Made by a program: the position numbers and the translations under genes
From: Diphasiastrum complanatum
Lineage: Eukaryota > Streptophyta > Lycopodiopsida > Lycopodiales > Lycopodiaceae
Direction of reading: 5' to 3'
Assembly (NCBI GenBank): GCA_029204225.1
Contig: MU832550.1
Location: 1 to 64,000 of the forward strand
Length of the DNA: 64,000 bases
Notes under the pieces: model-generated
Told to the model about the DNA's origin: nothing
Database searches by the model: none
The model's input: the letters and a program-made list of their open reading frames with translations, nothing else
Part shown: piece by piece, positions 12,634 through 23,735 of the stretch
How positions within the stretch are numbered: the stretch's first letter is position 1
Layout: each line of letters starts with the position of its first letter

Positions 12634-13400
12634 TGTGCTTGCACAGGATGGATGAATAGAACAATAAATCAAGCAAAGTGGGAGTTGGCTGCTGCACTAT
12701 TAGCGAAGTCCTTCTAGAAACTGATCAATGGTGGGGATACGAAGCTGATCAAAAGCTAGAAGCCCAACTTGATTTGTGCAATCACCAATGCTTCATGAAA
12801 AAACAAAACCCAAATGGGATCGAAACGTAAATCAAAGACAATGGAGTCCTAATATAAGGCAAGCTATGCTACAAAGAACGAAGTGAGTTGCAAAACCACA
12901 ATCCGGATCAATGCAGAGACGTGAGGACAAACCCAAATGCATGTAGACTGCAGACGATCCAAAAGCAAATGGGCAATCATCAAAATGCAACCTTTTAACT
13001 CCAAAATTTTAGGATTGCAACAGGAAATATTGAACACATAGAGGTGAGTTTCTCGCCAGCGTGATGCTAGATGACCGGTAGACCCCGTTAAGGCCTGATC
13101 CGCGGGGAATAGCAGGTGGTTTAGTTGGACAATCCATCGCAAGTCCAAGACCACCGGACGTCTAGGTTAAATTTTTCAGAATTCGTTTATAAAGGTCTAT
13201 CTTTTATTTTATTATGTTTCTTTTCTTTCTATTTTTTGGCCCCGACTTTGGCTGAAAATGTATGCATCAAAAGTGCCATGGTGATCTAGCTAATGATAGA
13301 GGCGATCACAAGCTCTCATATCTTTGAGACGCGGCGGGCTCACGCATGTATGACTCACCACGTGGAGATCTAGTAGAGCACTACATGGCAAACATTCTTC
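12634..13400 (-). promoter_or_regulatory. Upstream region of the syntaxin gene
   Basis: About 0.75 kb upstream of the start codon contains no other gene. On the minus strand it carries one AACGG core at 13085-13089 (CTTAACGGGG). That is the core of the mitosis-specific activator element that drives KNOLLE-type syntaxins in dividing cells. One core match is weak evidence, since known promoters usually carry several. Confidence 0.3.
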
Positions 13401-13812
13401 TTAATCCCATAGTCAAGCAATTGCTTTGCAAAATGTGTAAAAGTGCTCCACATAGCAGACAGTTTTTTTAATCCCATAATCACAATAATTGATTTGCAAA
13501 ACTGGTATACATATGTGATCATCCCTTGGGAACAAGGAGTATAATCCAAGTCCTCGAACATGCAGCCTAGCAAAGATCAACGTCATTCCAAATCTGTAGT
13601 CAAAGTCGTCATTAAAAGATCAACAAGCATCTTCAACTATCGTAGACGACCCTCGAGTATCCTCAACTATTGAATCAAGTCAAATAAGAGGAAGAATCAA
13701 TAGTCTTCAACATCGCATGATTAGTTACATAAGTTACAAGGAAATTAGCTAATAAAGCGATAAGGCCATGACATCTCATTACTTAGAATCTAGCACTAGA
13801 AAAGCACTATTA
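13401..13812. other. Non-coding
   Basis: No supported gene. Short related motifs (AATCCCATA) repeat at 13403 and 13471 within a degenerate ~70-bp duplication. Confidence 0.45.
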
Positions 13813-13830
13813 CACTACGTCAAAAAAGAA
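13813..13830 (+). other. Possible CACTA-element terminus
   Basis: CACTACGTCAAAAAAG resembles the CACTA terminal inverted repeat of En/Spm elements. No matching opposite end was found, so this is tentative. Confidence 0.25.
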
Positions 13831-13897
13831 AGAGCTGTGAATCTAAGAGAGTTAGCTCAACCCAAAGTGAGATTATTTTTTACAAAGTCTATTTTAT

Positions 13898-14041
<144 letters not shown>

Positions 14042-14291
14042 GTTTCACCTTGCCATGTTGTATATCTTGACTATTGTTTACAATATGTAACATTCGTAAC
14101 TATGCGAGTCCTAATTATATCATGTAATTGATCCTTGCTTTTTTTTTTATTGTCAAACTTTTAAGATTTTGGATAGAGTAGATTTGAAGATTTTTTTTCC
14201 CGTTCAAAAATATGTTTGTCCTTTCATGTTGGTATTAGATCATGACCTAACATTGAAAGATCTGATACAGTTCATATTTATTGCTCTATGG

Positions 14292-16950
14292 TGGTATTAG
14301 AGCATGATCTAACTTAAAAGATCAATAGATCATAATACAATAATTCATATCCTTTCACTACAATTTGAAGGGAAAGTTAACTTCTAATGTCAAAATCAAT
14401 AATAAATCCACTGGGAAAGGTTTCCACATGTAGACACTTAGAATCGAGGTGGTACTACTAGAAAATGATCTATCGGATATATTTGATGGATCAAAGATAC
14501 ATTCAGAAGCATATTCACACTCCTATACTATAGGTGGAAACAAAGATATAGTACTCACTCTCATTACATTAAATCGAAATGATTTCTAGATCTCTCACAT
14601 GAGTAGAGCTCAAACAACCAAAGAAGCTTGAGAATTTTGGCTAGCATGTTCAAAATGTAAGATGTCACCACAAGGCTTTTTTTTTATAAAGAAATTCTTT
14701 TAGTGAAAGATGTCTAAAGTGGAGTTAATTAATGATCATATGAGTTGACTCATGACACTACTTGACTAGTTAGTTGTAGTAGGTTCTTGTCTTGATGAGG
14801 CATATAATGCCATTACTCTGCCAGGTAGTCTCCCTAATTCTTTTGAGAATCTTGTCATGATGATGTTTGCACAAACATAATTGACCATTCATAGTCTCCT
14901 CTATGTTGCTTTAAGAAGAGGTTAGGAGAAAGACAATAAGCCAGGATTTGAGAAATCCTTGGCTGTATATTCCAAGAAAACATGTCATTATTTGAAATAA
15001 TATCAATTTTCTTTGTGGCCCAACCAAAATAAAGACCCAAGACAATTTATTTTTATAGATATTGCAAAATGTAAACACATGAAAATAAAATGAAAAACAA
15101 TGTAGAAAGAGAATCTACAATGAAAATAAAAAGAAAATCAAAAGCACATATAGTTGTAGACAACTCAAAAGACCAAGAAAATGAAGTATTCATGGCCAAA
15201 TTTGGAAGAGCTTGATGATAAAGACTATTGGTGTTTAGATTTCGATGCTACCTGTGACATGACCAACAAAATCAAGTGGTTCAAAAACTACATAAAAATC
15301 CAACACTAACAAGAAGATTCACCTGAGGGACAACATTAAATCCCATCAAAGTGAAGTATTCAAATCAAGTCAAAAAAAAATTTCAACTAGCGTAATCAAC
15401 AATGTGTTACAGGTTCTTGATTCGACCAAAAATTAATGCCTACTATAGAATTGAAGATTGAATTCGATGCCAACCAATATATACTTGTGAATAAAGAAAG
15501 AATTCCTCACAAAAGGAATCATAGGTAGCTACTTACTTGTACAAATTAAGCCACAATTATTGCAATTATTGCAAGTATGAGACTAGTCAATTTGACAAGG
15601 ACATTTTATGGCATAAAAGACTTCTTCATCTCAATATGAAGAGTGTCTACTACAAATAACTAGTTGAATGACTCAACATGCAAGTCGATACAATGGAAAA
15701 ATCTTTGAAAAACATGTTCTTGCCAAGCATGCACGAATCAAGATCAATACACAAGGCTAGCAGCCGGTTCATTCAAATATTTGCGGACCTAGTATTTAGG
15801 TGGACCAAATTAATTATTATTTTCATCGGTGACTATTCAAGAATGTCAGCCATTTTGTTCATGAGGAAGATATTTGAATCATTTGAAAGCTTAAAACGAT
15901 ATATAGAATGGGCTAAAAGACAAACTAACAAGAAAATCAACTCATGAGTGATGGAGATAGAGAATATATCCACAAAAATGAATCCAAGGTGTCAAGATCA
16001 AGGGATTACTCGACAATATGTAGTTCAATAATCTCCCAACAAAATGAGAAGGTTGAGAGAAAAAATTGAACTCTAATCAACAATGGCAAGAGTATGTTTG
16101 CACATTGAAAGCTCACAAACACTTTTTGGGCAGAGCTTATAATGACAACCAATAACATTCATATTCAATGCTAGAAGTAGAAGGCAAAATGCCTAAAGAA
16201 GTGTGGATCGAAATAAGCCTTCAGTTAAACATTTTGAATTTTTTGGTTGTACTGCTTTTGCTCAAATGCCAACTAAACTAAAAAAAAAGCTAGATCAATC
16301 TAGTATCAAGACCATTATATAATTCAACTCAAAGGAAAATCATAATCAACACAATATGTTGTCTTCACAGAAGATTTTTCAATATCCCGAATGCAAGGAG
16401 CAAACTCTAGGCGCTCCACAAATCTTAGAGGATAATTAACCTACTTGAGAACTTTAGATATTGAGCCTTTTGCACATCAAGAGAAAAAGTTTAAACTACT
16501 CAAAAGACTCAAGTTAAGATCGATCCTGAGAAGTCAACACTGAGAAATTCTACAAGAGTATACGTGTCTATAAGGTCATCAATTGTGCATTTCTAACAGC
16601 CTTAGAAAAACCTCAAGCAACTCAAGAAGCTATGGCAACTAGTGACAATGCTAACAAAATGAGACAAGATATGAACAAATGAAGTCATTTCATTGAATAA
16701 GAATCAGACTTGGATCCCTAGGGAATCTCCAAAGAGGTAGGAGAATTATTGACTATAGTCTATAAGTGGGTTCTAATTTCTAAAGACAAAATTCAAAGTT
16801 GATGCTATATAGTCAAATATGGAAAGCAAGATGAGATGACAAAGGTCCGAGTCAAATTCAAGGAGTTGACTACTAAGAGATGTCTTTATCAAAAGTGGTG
16901 TAATGATTAGATTATTCCATTGTTTAAGATTCTCGAGTAATTTTTATATG
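14292..16950 (+). mobile_element. Decayed Ty1/copia element, plus strand
   Basis: A degenerate primer site (TGGTATTAGAGC at 14292) is followed in order by a protease trace (CLDFDATCDMTN near 15235-15270, normally DSGATCHM), an integrase core (15678-15947, FIGDYSRM), the integrase C-terminal side (FFGCTAFAQMPTKLKKKLDQ near 16235-16300) and an early RT trace (TIVYKWV near 16755). Almost every segment has stops or frame changes. The RT core, RNase H and LTRs are not recognisable. This is an old copy compared with the element at 21-32 kb. Confidence 0.75.
15678..15947 (+). pseudogene. copia integrase core fragment
   Basis: A 90-codon open stretch with the integrase core pattern FIGDYSRMSAILFMRK and a downstream QTNKKI. 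The first catalytic aspartate (GDYSR) is present. The second lies after the stop in another frame (near 15985). Confidence 0.7.
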
Positions 16951-17327
16951 GAGCTTGAGTTATAGTTTATACAAGTAGGAGCTTCTTGACAGCTGCTAAT
17001 TCCTGAACCACTTTCCATAGTCACAATTATGAGTGTATAATTGCACAAAAAGAAATCTTTGGTGGGTTACAGGTATGCGTGTGCTCTTACTCTTCTCTTA
17101 CTTTCCCTGCACTGTATCCTGGTTTTCAATGATTGATGAGAGTACAGTTGTAGAAGCCATCTTTATCTTTTGGTGGGTTTGTGTGTGCTCCTACTACCCT
17201 CTCTTACTCTCCCTCTACTGTATCTGGTTATGGCTATGGTGCTTGGTTTCACTGGAGTGACTGATTGTGTGAGTGATGGTTAATGCTAAAGATGATAAGA
17301 CAGTAGTCTCTCATTCTACCAACATAT

Positions 17328-17339
17328 TGGTATCAGAGC
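17328..17339 (+). other. Primer binding site, plus-strand LTR element
   Basis: Exact TGGTATCAGAGC, three bases after CCAACA (17319-17324), which would be the end of an upstream LTR. The start of that LTR was not found. Confidence 0.8.
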
Positions 17340-18630
17340 CAGCTTTGGAGAGATTTAGAGAGGAGAGCCATAACCAGTAAATTTCTAATGCCATTTTGCT
17401 TGCACGTGGAGCTGAACCTCAAGTAGTTTGAAACTGGTGATTTTCTCACTGTTTCACTTGAGATTTGTCCTCAACATTGTCCTTCGTAGGTCTAGAAAGC
17501 GCATACAAAATTTTAGGGCAGTTGGTGAAACCGATTTGGAGCACTCGGCGTTCAAAAATCTGACAGTTTTATGAGAAAAACAAAGAATGTGTCAAAATCT
17601 GATCATACTCTGTTTTCAGCCATTTCTCATTGGATTTGAGCATTGTAAAATTCTAGGTAGAGGTTTTGGTAGCTTAGAAAGTGATGGACAAGATTTTACA
17701 GAGACGAATTTGGTTAGAGATAGCTCAATTGTGAGCAGTCTAACATCTTGTCAAGTTTTTGACGGTTCTTGTAGCAAAAGCGAGGTAAAAATCTCATTCC
17801 TCAGCCAAATGAAATCATTCAAGGTGCCAATGGGTCTGAATCAATATGGCTACCTTAGGGGCAACTTCAAACAGTAACAAATCTAAGAAAAAATAGAAAA
17901 AAAAAATAGAAAAAAAAAGCAAGGATTCCTCAGTTTTGCAAATTCTAAGGGTGTTCTAGAAAATTGTTGAAGAATTCTTGTTCCTGCAACAAAATAACTG
18001 AGTGAAGGCTTGTTGGAGGGCGATCTCAAAGAGAGCTGTCAGTAGAGCTTCTAGCAACTCAAATCCCTGCAAATTTGTGGAAATATTGCGGAAAAGTAAA
18101 AACAGAGAATCAATTTGATGGGGAGAATATTTATGAAACTGGAATCTAACAATACAAATCTAATCTATAGAGTTCTGGCAACATTTCAAACAGAAAAACT
18201 CCATGATCGGCATTCATACGAGAGAGAAACACTTTAGCCACAGTGCCCAGGTGTGCTTTGTCACTTAAGAAAGAACACAGAACAAGCTATCGAAAAGCAA
18301 AGTTGGAGCACTTTTCTTTTCAATGGCAGATAGAGATACTCTCCTACAAAAAAAAATTAAGAAATCAATCTATGGTTTAGTGCTGGATTTATCAACTACA
18401 AAATGGAAAAATAAGGGGTTGGCTTCTTATATCCAAAAATTCATGGATTTGTCAAACAAAATCTCTTCATTCGATTCTAAGCTATCTCTTTGGCAGTTTG
18501 TCCATTGGTTGCATGTTGACTATCATAATGCATGTGTACGTAAAACATGCAATTTTAGAAGTGATTGTAACCTCTGCGAAGGTTGGTTTGACTTTATATC
18601 AAAATTTAGTATTTTTAGATATTTTTGACC
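17340..18630 (+). mobile_element. Leader and gag remnant of an LTR element
   Basis: Follows the primer site at 17328. After about 1 kb of leader without clear coding, 18323-18625 reads as a 101-codon frame with SIYGLVLDLSTTKWKNKGL and MDLSNKISSFDSKLS. That pattern is like the middle of copia gag (assembly region). No knuckle, protease or polymerase follows before an unrelated sequence begins near 18640. Confidence 0.5.
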
Positions 18631-18639
18631 ATCATTTGA

Positions 18640-19275
18640 CCATGCAGTGCGTGCGTGTGAACCCAGAATCTCTGGCTACCATCGGAATCGTTTTCGGTGA
18701 TAGAGCAAAGCCTTCCCATCGACGTGCCCCTAAAGCCGTCGTCCCCTTTCTGGATTCCTCAGTGTCCAAATGATGGGTACTTGCTTGAAGCCATCAATGA
18801 TCCATTCATCCGAGCCGCCGCCCATCTCCTGAGCAACTTTCTAGTTGTAGGAAGTTTGCGAAAGGAATGCATCCAGTCCCTCCTTCTCTACAAACTTGTA
18901 GAATCCCACCATGACTTCCTAGCCAACAAGGTTGTGCCCTATGATTGACACACCTTTGTCATTTCTGAGTTGAAGAGGTCCATAAAGCCCAACGCACGTG
19001 AGAAATTCACTGTGGGCCCACTTCTCTCCGGCCCTTGTCATTCTTGTCCTTGAACAGGAGATTCAAAAATTTCACCATTCCCAAGTCTTAACCACAGCCA
19101 TTCCATCCACCAGCGTCGACCTCCTACCCTTCCAATTGGTTCCCCATCTAGTCAACGTATGCGTGGCGTTACCTCATCCTCAGCCGATTCTCCTTCAAGC
19201 GGCACCCGTCGTCGTACCGCACCACCCCTGCCTACCCCAACTTCTTCCACATCCACCAATCGTTGTAATTGAGCT
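18640..19275 (+). pseudogene. Unidentified coding-like remnant with Ser/Pro-rich tail
   Basis: This stretch is more GC-rich and codon-like than its surroundings. One frame gives NDPFIRAAAHLLSNFLVVGS and LLLYKLVESHHDFLANKV (18790-18930). Another gives a Ser/Pro/Arg-rich tail ending at a stop near 19270. It resembles, in composition only, the proline-rich frames at 23.2 and 28.6 kb. The frames do not join without breaks and I do not recognise the family. Confidence 0.35.
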
Positions 19276-19298
19276 CACCATATTCTGATTTGTATAAT

Positions 19299-20342
19299 TC
19301 ATTGGCCAACTACTTTGAACATTCCGTCATTATAATTTCTAGCTAATCTTACCCGATATGGACGCGGAAGATTAATTTTCTTCACCATCACTTGGGAAAA
19401 AGCTTCTTCAACTATTCTAAAAAAAGTAGAATAAGTATTTCTGCTAATTCCAGATACATCACATGCACCTTGTATCACATTCGCATCCAAGTATGATTGA
19501 ACCTTAATCAAAATAGTCTCTACAATTTCATTTTTCATTTTTTCAAACCGAGCATTTTTTATCATTTCCTTTGTTGACTTTCTTGGTAAAACATGACTTA
19601 AAGATGTTCCAATGCATGAACGATCTGTTAAATAGTTCTTTGCCACCAAACATGATCTACAACAAACATATGAAACTCAAATTATCTTTAATAAATAAAT
19701 AATCCATGTTATCAAAGTGCAAATCAAACTTAAACATATACAAATCAAATAAACAGTTTATATGACAGCATACTTGAATGCTCGAATTCTTTTTTCCTGA
19801 TTGCCGCTATGTGTAGATAAGTCATCAATGTTCGTCATCGGTACTCTCTTTCTTTTTCTCTTCATCATTGCCTTATTGATAATTTTTATATCAACAGCAG
19901 ATTTTAAACTCTCAAATCGCAACTTTTCCATGGATTCTAACATTTCTTGATTTGATCCCCGAAGAGTAGTGACAGTAGCATTCAACTCTGACATAGCATT
20001 CTTGAGTGCATTGTTTTCAGCACTAGTGTGTTGCACATAATGAAGCAATTGTTGATTAAGACAAGATATGCTATGCATTCCAATATCACGCAACCTTTGA
20101 CAATATCCAAGTAATCCGCTATTTCCTTCACATACATATTTGAGAAGATGAGTTACGGACTTAAAATCTGGACTCAAATTGGTAGCTGGATCATTATGAT
20201 AAATTGATCCATCCACCCACAAATCTATATTCATATGATTATTCATTCTCAATTTTCTAACTATTGCAGCAACATTCTCTACAACTTTCGCATTTTTCTT
20301 AATAATTGGAGTGCATTCCATCGGAAGAGCAACATGCAACAT
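19299..20342 (-). CDS. Unidentified two-exon gene, possible transposon protein
   Basis: Exon 1 (20342-19774) and exon 2 (19656-19299) flank a 117-bp intron with GT..AG ends (donor GTATGC at 19773-19768, acceptor TTGTAG). Joining them keeps the frame and gives about 308 aa. Visible parts are a predicted coiled coil (NNALKNAMSELNATVTTLRG, about 113-150), a basic nuclear-signal-like KRKRKR (about 167) and a C-terminal block with GISRNTYSTFFRIVEEAFSQ and LPRPYRVRLARNYNDGM. That last block recalls unclassified transposon proteins from non-plant eukaryotes (from memory, unnamed). The chosen start may be false: a 55-bp-spaced duplication sits at the 5' end, and the frame may continue upstream. No function can be given. 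Confidence 0.5.
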
Positions 20343-20370
20343 GCATTTTTCTTAATAATTGGAGTGCCAT
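20287..20370. repeat. Short direct duplication at the gene's 5' end
   Basis: CATTTTTCTTAATAATTGG followed by AGTGC occurs at 20289 and again at 20343, about 54-55 bp apart. It may have disrupted the original start of the minus-strand gene. Confidence 0.85.
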
Positions 20371-20640
20371 TGTTAAAGCTACAATCATGTAAATGAATCA
20401 AACTACAGTAAATCAATATGAATAGATCTAGCATTCCTTACTTTTGTAATGTTTATGTCGCATTGAAAAATCGTCCTGCCTCATATTTCACTATAAGCAT
20501 GCAGTGATTTCAAAAGTTCTGCCTCTCCCGCTTCAGTTTTTGCATTGAGCACACCAAGATTTTCAGTCTTAAAGCTCTAGTCCCGAATTTTGGAACGAGC
20601 ATGAAGAGAAGTTATTACATCTCATGCTTAACTAACTATT
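20371..20640. other. Non-coding
   Basis: Nothing recognised between the two-exon gene and the gypsy LTR fragment. Confidence 0.4.
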
Positions 20641-21065
20641 GTCTGAAGTTAACCATACTAGTTAAACGTTGGGCAAGGCCGGAAACTCGAAAAATGGCGA
20701 CCAGAAGTTATCGGCTTTCATTCTCTCTCCACGTAACCTCTCTCTAAAGTGAAATTTCTTAAAGGTCCCATTTTGAGCCCATATTTCCCCTAATGACAAT
20801 GAAAAGCAAATAGAAAACACCAGAATAGCATTAGCATGAGGGCTCAGCAAATGAGGATGCTTTGTCTCTCCAAAATAGTAGAGTCCCCTCCTTCTCATTA
20901 AGCATGGAAATATGATACAAATGGTGCATTTTTATGGATGGGAAAGGCCCTTGCCCCTTTCTCCTATTGGCTATTCTAAGGAAGGTGGGATTGAAATCCT
21001 CACCCTTCATAAAAAACACAAACTAATCAATGGTGGAGAGAGAAACACACTTCACCTACCACCAA
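20641..21065 (-). repeat. gypsy G1 LTR fragment, minus orientation
   Basis: The reverse complement of about 20830-20990 matches the LTR at 24055-24190, sharing GGGGCAAGGGCCTT, GCACCATTTGTA, CATGCTTAAT and a GGA..ACTCTAC..TTTGG..GAG..CAAGCATCCTCA series. Outer boundaries are not visible. Under the inversion model this is the 3' LTR of the gypsy element now at 23.7-29.6 kb. Confidence 0.65.
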
Positions 21066-21075
21066 TTGACTTTGA

Positions 21076-21720
21076 CTAATCAGCCACTAATACACTGTGA
21101 AGTTTTTCTATAGTTGGCAAAGTGTCTTGGATGGCAAAACTTTGGACCAAATTTGCAAAGTCATCTCCTAGACCATTAAGGACAATTTGTACAAGCTCTC
21201 CATCATGAATCTTCTCTCCAATGGAAGCCAGCTCCCTATTTAGAGACTTGATTCTGAGTACATAATCCTGTGCACTCTCCTCACTTCTCCTCATGCTTTG
21301 CAAAATGTGATTTCTAAGCATAAGAACTCTAGAAGTGTTGCTAGACTCATAGATTGATTTTAAAGACTCCCAAGCCTCTTTAGCATTAGTACAAGCTGAT
21401 ACTTCTCTCAACAAATCATTGCTCACATTCATCTTCACACAATGAAGTGCAAGCCTAGATCTCTTCTTGTATCTAGCTAACTCCTGTGCACCTAGAGGTT
21501 CATCTTCATCTTCAATCAAGAACTCATAAAGGTCTCGGAGCACTAAGAGTGACTCCATTCTAACCTTCCAAATAGCATAATTTGTAGAATTTAACCTCTC
21601 ACTAGCTTCTAGAAGGTATGCTCCAGGAGATCCCATCTTACTAGTGACTTCTACAAACAAGAGATAGATTTGATTGACTTGAAACTCACAAAGGTCTCGC
21701 ACTTGCAGTGTTTCACTCAA
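21076..21720 (-). CDS. copia B gag, N-terminal part
   Basis: A 214-codon open frame encoding the copia capsid-type gag domain (UBN2-like). LNSTNYAIWKVRMESLL is followed by NAKEAWESLKSIYESSNTSR, LRIKSLNREL and LVQIVLNGLGDDFANLVQSF. The true start is probably the internal ATG reading MGSPGAYLLEASERLNSTN. It ends LHSVLVAD followed at once by a stop, where relatives such as the gag at 45.0-45.6 kb continue EHRLRAK. The zinc knuckle is not here but appears at 29.72 kb on the other strand. No internal stop is present, consistent with a young element. Confidence 0.85.
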   Translation of the reverse strand: MSETLQVRDLCEFQVNQIYLLFVEVTSKMGSPGAYLLEASERLNSTNYAIWKVRMESLLVLRDLYEFLIEDEDEPLGAQELARYKKRSRLALHCVKMNVSNDLLREVSACTNAKEAWESLKSIYESSNTSRVLMLRNHILQSMRRSEESAQDYVLRIKSLNRELASIGEKIHDGELVQIVLNGLGDDFANLVQSFAIQDTLPTIEKLHSVLVAD

Positions 21721-22012
21721 ATTTGATTTCTAATCCAACAAATGGACTTATAATCACAGTTCTATCACTCCCTCACAAAGCTGGAATGAAGATAAGATGA
21801 AGTGAAAACTAGTTTCAAACAAATCTTGCCAAGAAATGGATTTGATTGTCTCTAGAAACTCACTAAGGTCTCTCTCTTGTAGTTTTTCACTCAAATTAGA
21901 TTTCTAATCCAACAAATGGACTTATAATCTCAGTTCTAGCACTCCCTCACAAAGTTGGAATGAAGATAAGATGATGTGAAATCTACTTACAATCAAATCT
22001 TGCCAAATTTGG
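21682..22012. repeat. Tandem direct duplication, period about 174 bp
   Basis: AAACTCAC(A/T)AAGGTCTC at 21682 recurs at 21856, and the following ~155 bp align (TTTCTAATCCAACAAATGGA in both). It lies in the leader and start of copia B gag, so part of the gag start region is itself one repeat copy. Confidence 0.9.
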
Positions 22013-22429
22013 CTATTTTTGGACAAAAAAATGACTTAATCTCTTTCTTCCTTCTTGGTGTACTTTCAAGACCTGTTTTTAACCTTAATAGGACTTGAAC
22101 TCAGCCTAGATTAATTAGATTCCATGAAACAAATTCAAATCTAATCAATGGCAAATGATCTTGGTAGATTATCCTAGGATCTCCACTAAAAATTACACCA
22201 ATAGCTCACAAATTGAATTTTTTTGGATCAAATGAATACCATGCATTAAATGCAGGTTCAGAGGTGCCCACACATGTGGACAGTACGGATTTGGACCCCT
22301 ACCAATTTTGGGATCAAATCTCCTCACCAAAATCAAGATTCTAGCTTGCCCTCTCAATACTAGCTTTTAGCACCAAAACTTGCTAAAAATGGATTTGCAT
22401 TAGATCAATGGCTTATGCTCTTGTACTTG

Positions 22430-22441
22430 GCTCTGATACCA
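22430..22441 (-). other. Primer binding site of copia B
   Basis: Exact complement of TGGTATCAGAGC, immediately adjacent to the LTR start at 22442. Confidence 0.95.
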
Positions 22442-23142
22442 TGTGAAAGTACTGTACTTTAGGACCATAAATGGATCTACAAAAGATCCACAAGAGTGAT
22501 TGGATGCTTGCTTAACAATCTATCAAAAAACTAAACACAAAAAAGTTGATCTAGATTGGCAATTTGACAAACAACAAGCATTAACAATCAAAAGCATTGA
22601 TAAACATTGAAATCCGAGCCCACACTTGTGTACTACAGGCTTTAGTACGGCCTTTAACCTGAGAAACAAGTAGAAATTGATTTGGTTTCATTTGGATCAC
22701 AAAAACTCAATGTACATAGTGAACTAGCTTGAGATTGCCAATGAGCTCCAAAAATTTTCTATCTTCTCACTATGGAGAGAGGGAATACATAGCAAATTCG
22801 ACTTCCTTCTTGAAGTTAGGTGGATTTCCAGCATGTAATAAGGAAGTTAACTCACTCTCCTTGACCTAAAATGAAACCCTAGTCTATTTCCTAGAGTTAT
22901 GCTTGGTAGGTAGCTAGTTGGTCATATTTTCACCTTAAACTTAGGTGTAGGTCCTATAAAGTAGGGATGACCACCAAATAGACATGACCAACTCTCTTGA
23001 CTTGACCTAACCTACATTAGGATGGGTTTCCCACGTGGAATCATGGCCTCACATGTGTGGGACCCACTTGTGTACACAATTTACACTATTCTACATGGTT
23101 TTTGATCAAGCTAGATTTGCCAATTTTTGGCAATTCTTCACA
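22442..23142 (-). repeat. copia B 5' LTR, 701 bp
   Basis: Ends are TGTGAAAG and CTTCACA. It aligns over its whole length to the reverse complement of 31352-32049, with about seven substitutions and one 3-bp indel counted by eye. The 701/698 lengths agree with that indel. Confidence 0.95.
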
Positions 23143-23147
23143 GAAAC
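23143..23147 (-). other. Target-site duplication of copia B (outer flank of 5' LTR)
   Basis: GAAAC here is the reverse complement of GTTTC at 32050-32054. Confidence 0.8.
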
Positions 23148-23169
23148 TCTAGGAGGGATCTAGGTTTGG

Positions 23170-23735
23170 ATGGGTGGTTTTGCTCCACAAGTGTCCTTTT
23201 GGTTCCACCACTGCTACACTAACTCCTATCCCTATTGCCCCAATACCTCCATCTTCCACTGTTGTCCTTGCCACATCTCTACCTTCCATTACCATCGACT
23301 CGTCCATTCCTCCCACCTCCCTTGATTCTTCCGATTCCACTCCCCCCATCACATCAACCCCCACCTCTCCTTCCATACTTGACAAAATCCTCCAGTTTCC
23401 CATCACTCCAAACATTGCTTCCTTTGAATAGCCCATCCCCCTTCCTCTACACACCTCCGCCACTCCAATCATTTCTTTTACGGACTCATCCATAAGAATG
23501 TTGAGCCTGACATATCGTTGGACGATGATGCATTCTATCAAATGGAGTTTGTCGCCTTACCTCAGCATACTGCACCTGAGGGGATGGTGGCACATGAGAT
23601 TCTGACTGAAGATGATGATGAGACGACGATGCAGCTGGCATGGACGACAGCTCAACCAGTCCCAACAAGCAGCACCACCCCGGTTGTGTCACACAACGTC
23701 ACCGCGGCCTACCAACACTTGGGCACCTTGCTCCA
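23170..23735 (+). pseudogene. Proline-rich frame before gypsy LTR (truncated copy)
   Basis: Plus-strand frames encode a Ser/Thr/Pro-rich segment (SSTVVLATSLPSITIDSSIP, then SILDKILQFPITPNIASFE) and, after a break, DDDAFYQMEFVALPQ and TAPEGMVAHEILTEDDDET. The same order occurs at 28.57-29.66 kb (SSSPSIFNTTLQFPSVPP, then DEAFVKQTYVASP and TAPEGMTPQGTLIEYDD), so it is a real repeated coding unit. Here it lacks the coiled-coil end and stops at the LTR start (23736). Its position suggests the 3' extra frame of a neighbouring gypsy copy. Confidence 0.6.

Larger units (their letters stand above)
21066..23142 (-). mobile_element. copia B, 5' half (inverted): gag, primer site, LTR
   Basis: Contains a 701-bp LTR (22442-23142), a perfect primer site (22430-22441), a leader and an intact gag N-terminal frame (21720-21076). 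The piece stops abruptly at about 21070 in the middle of gag. Its LTR is almost identical to the one at 31352-32049, and the bases flanking the two LTRs are the same 5-mer in element orientation (GTTTC). The rest of the same insertion lies at 29.65-32.05 kb in the opposite orientation. Confidence 0.85.

Noticed and set aside
11965-12717. Plus-strand frames over the syntaxin
   Set aside because: Shadows of the syntaxin gene, which has a full set of family motifs on the minus strand.
23149-23541. 130-codon minus-strand frame
   Set aside because: It is the Gly/Val/Glu-rich shadow of the plus-strand proline-rich frame, which is conserved at 28.6 kb while the shadow is not.
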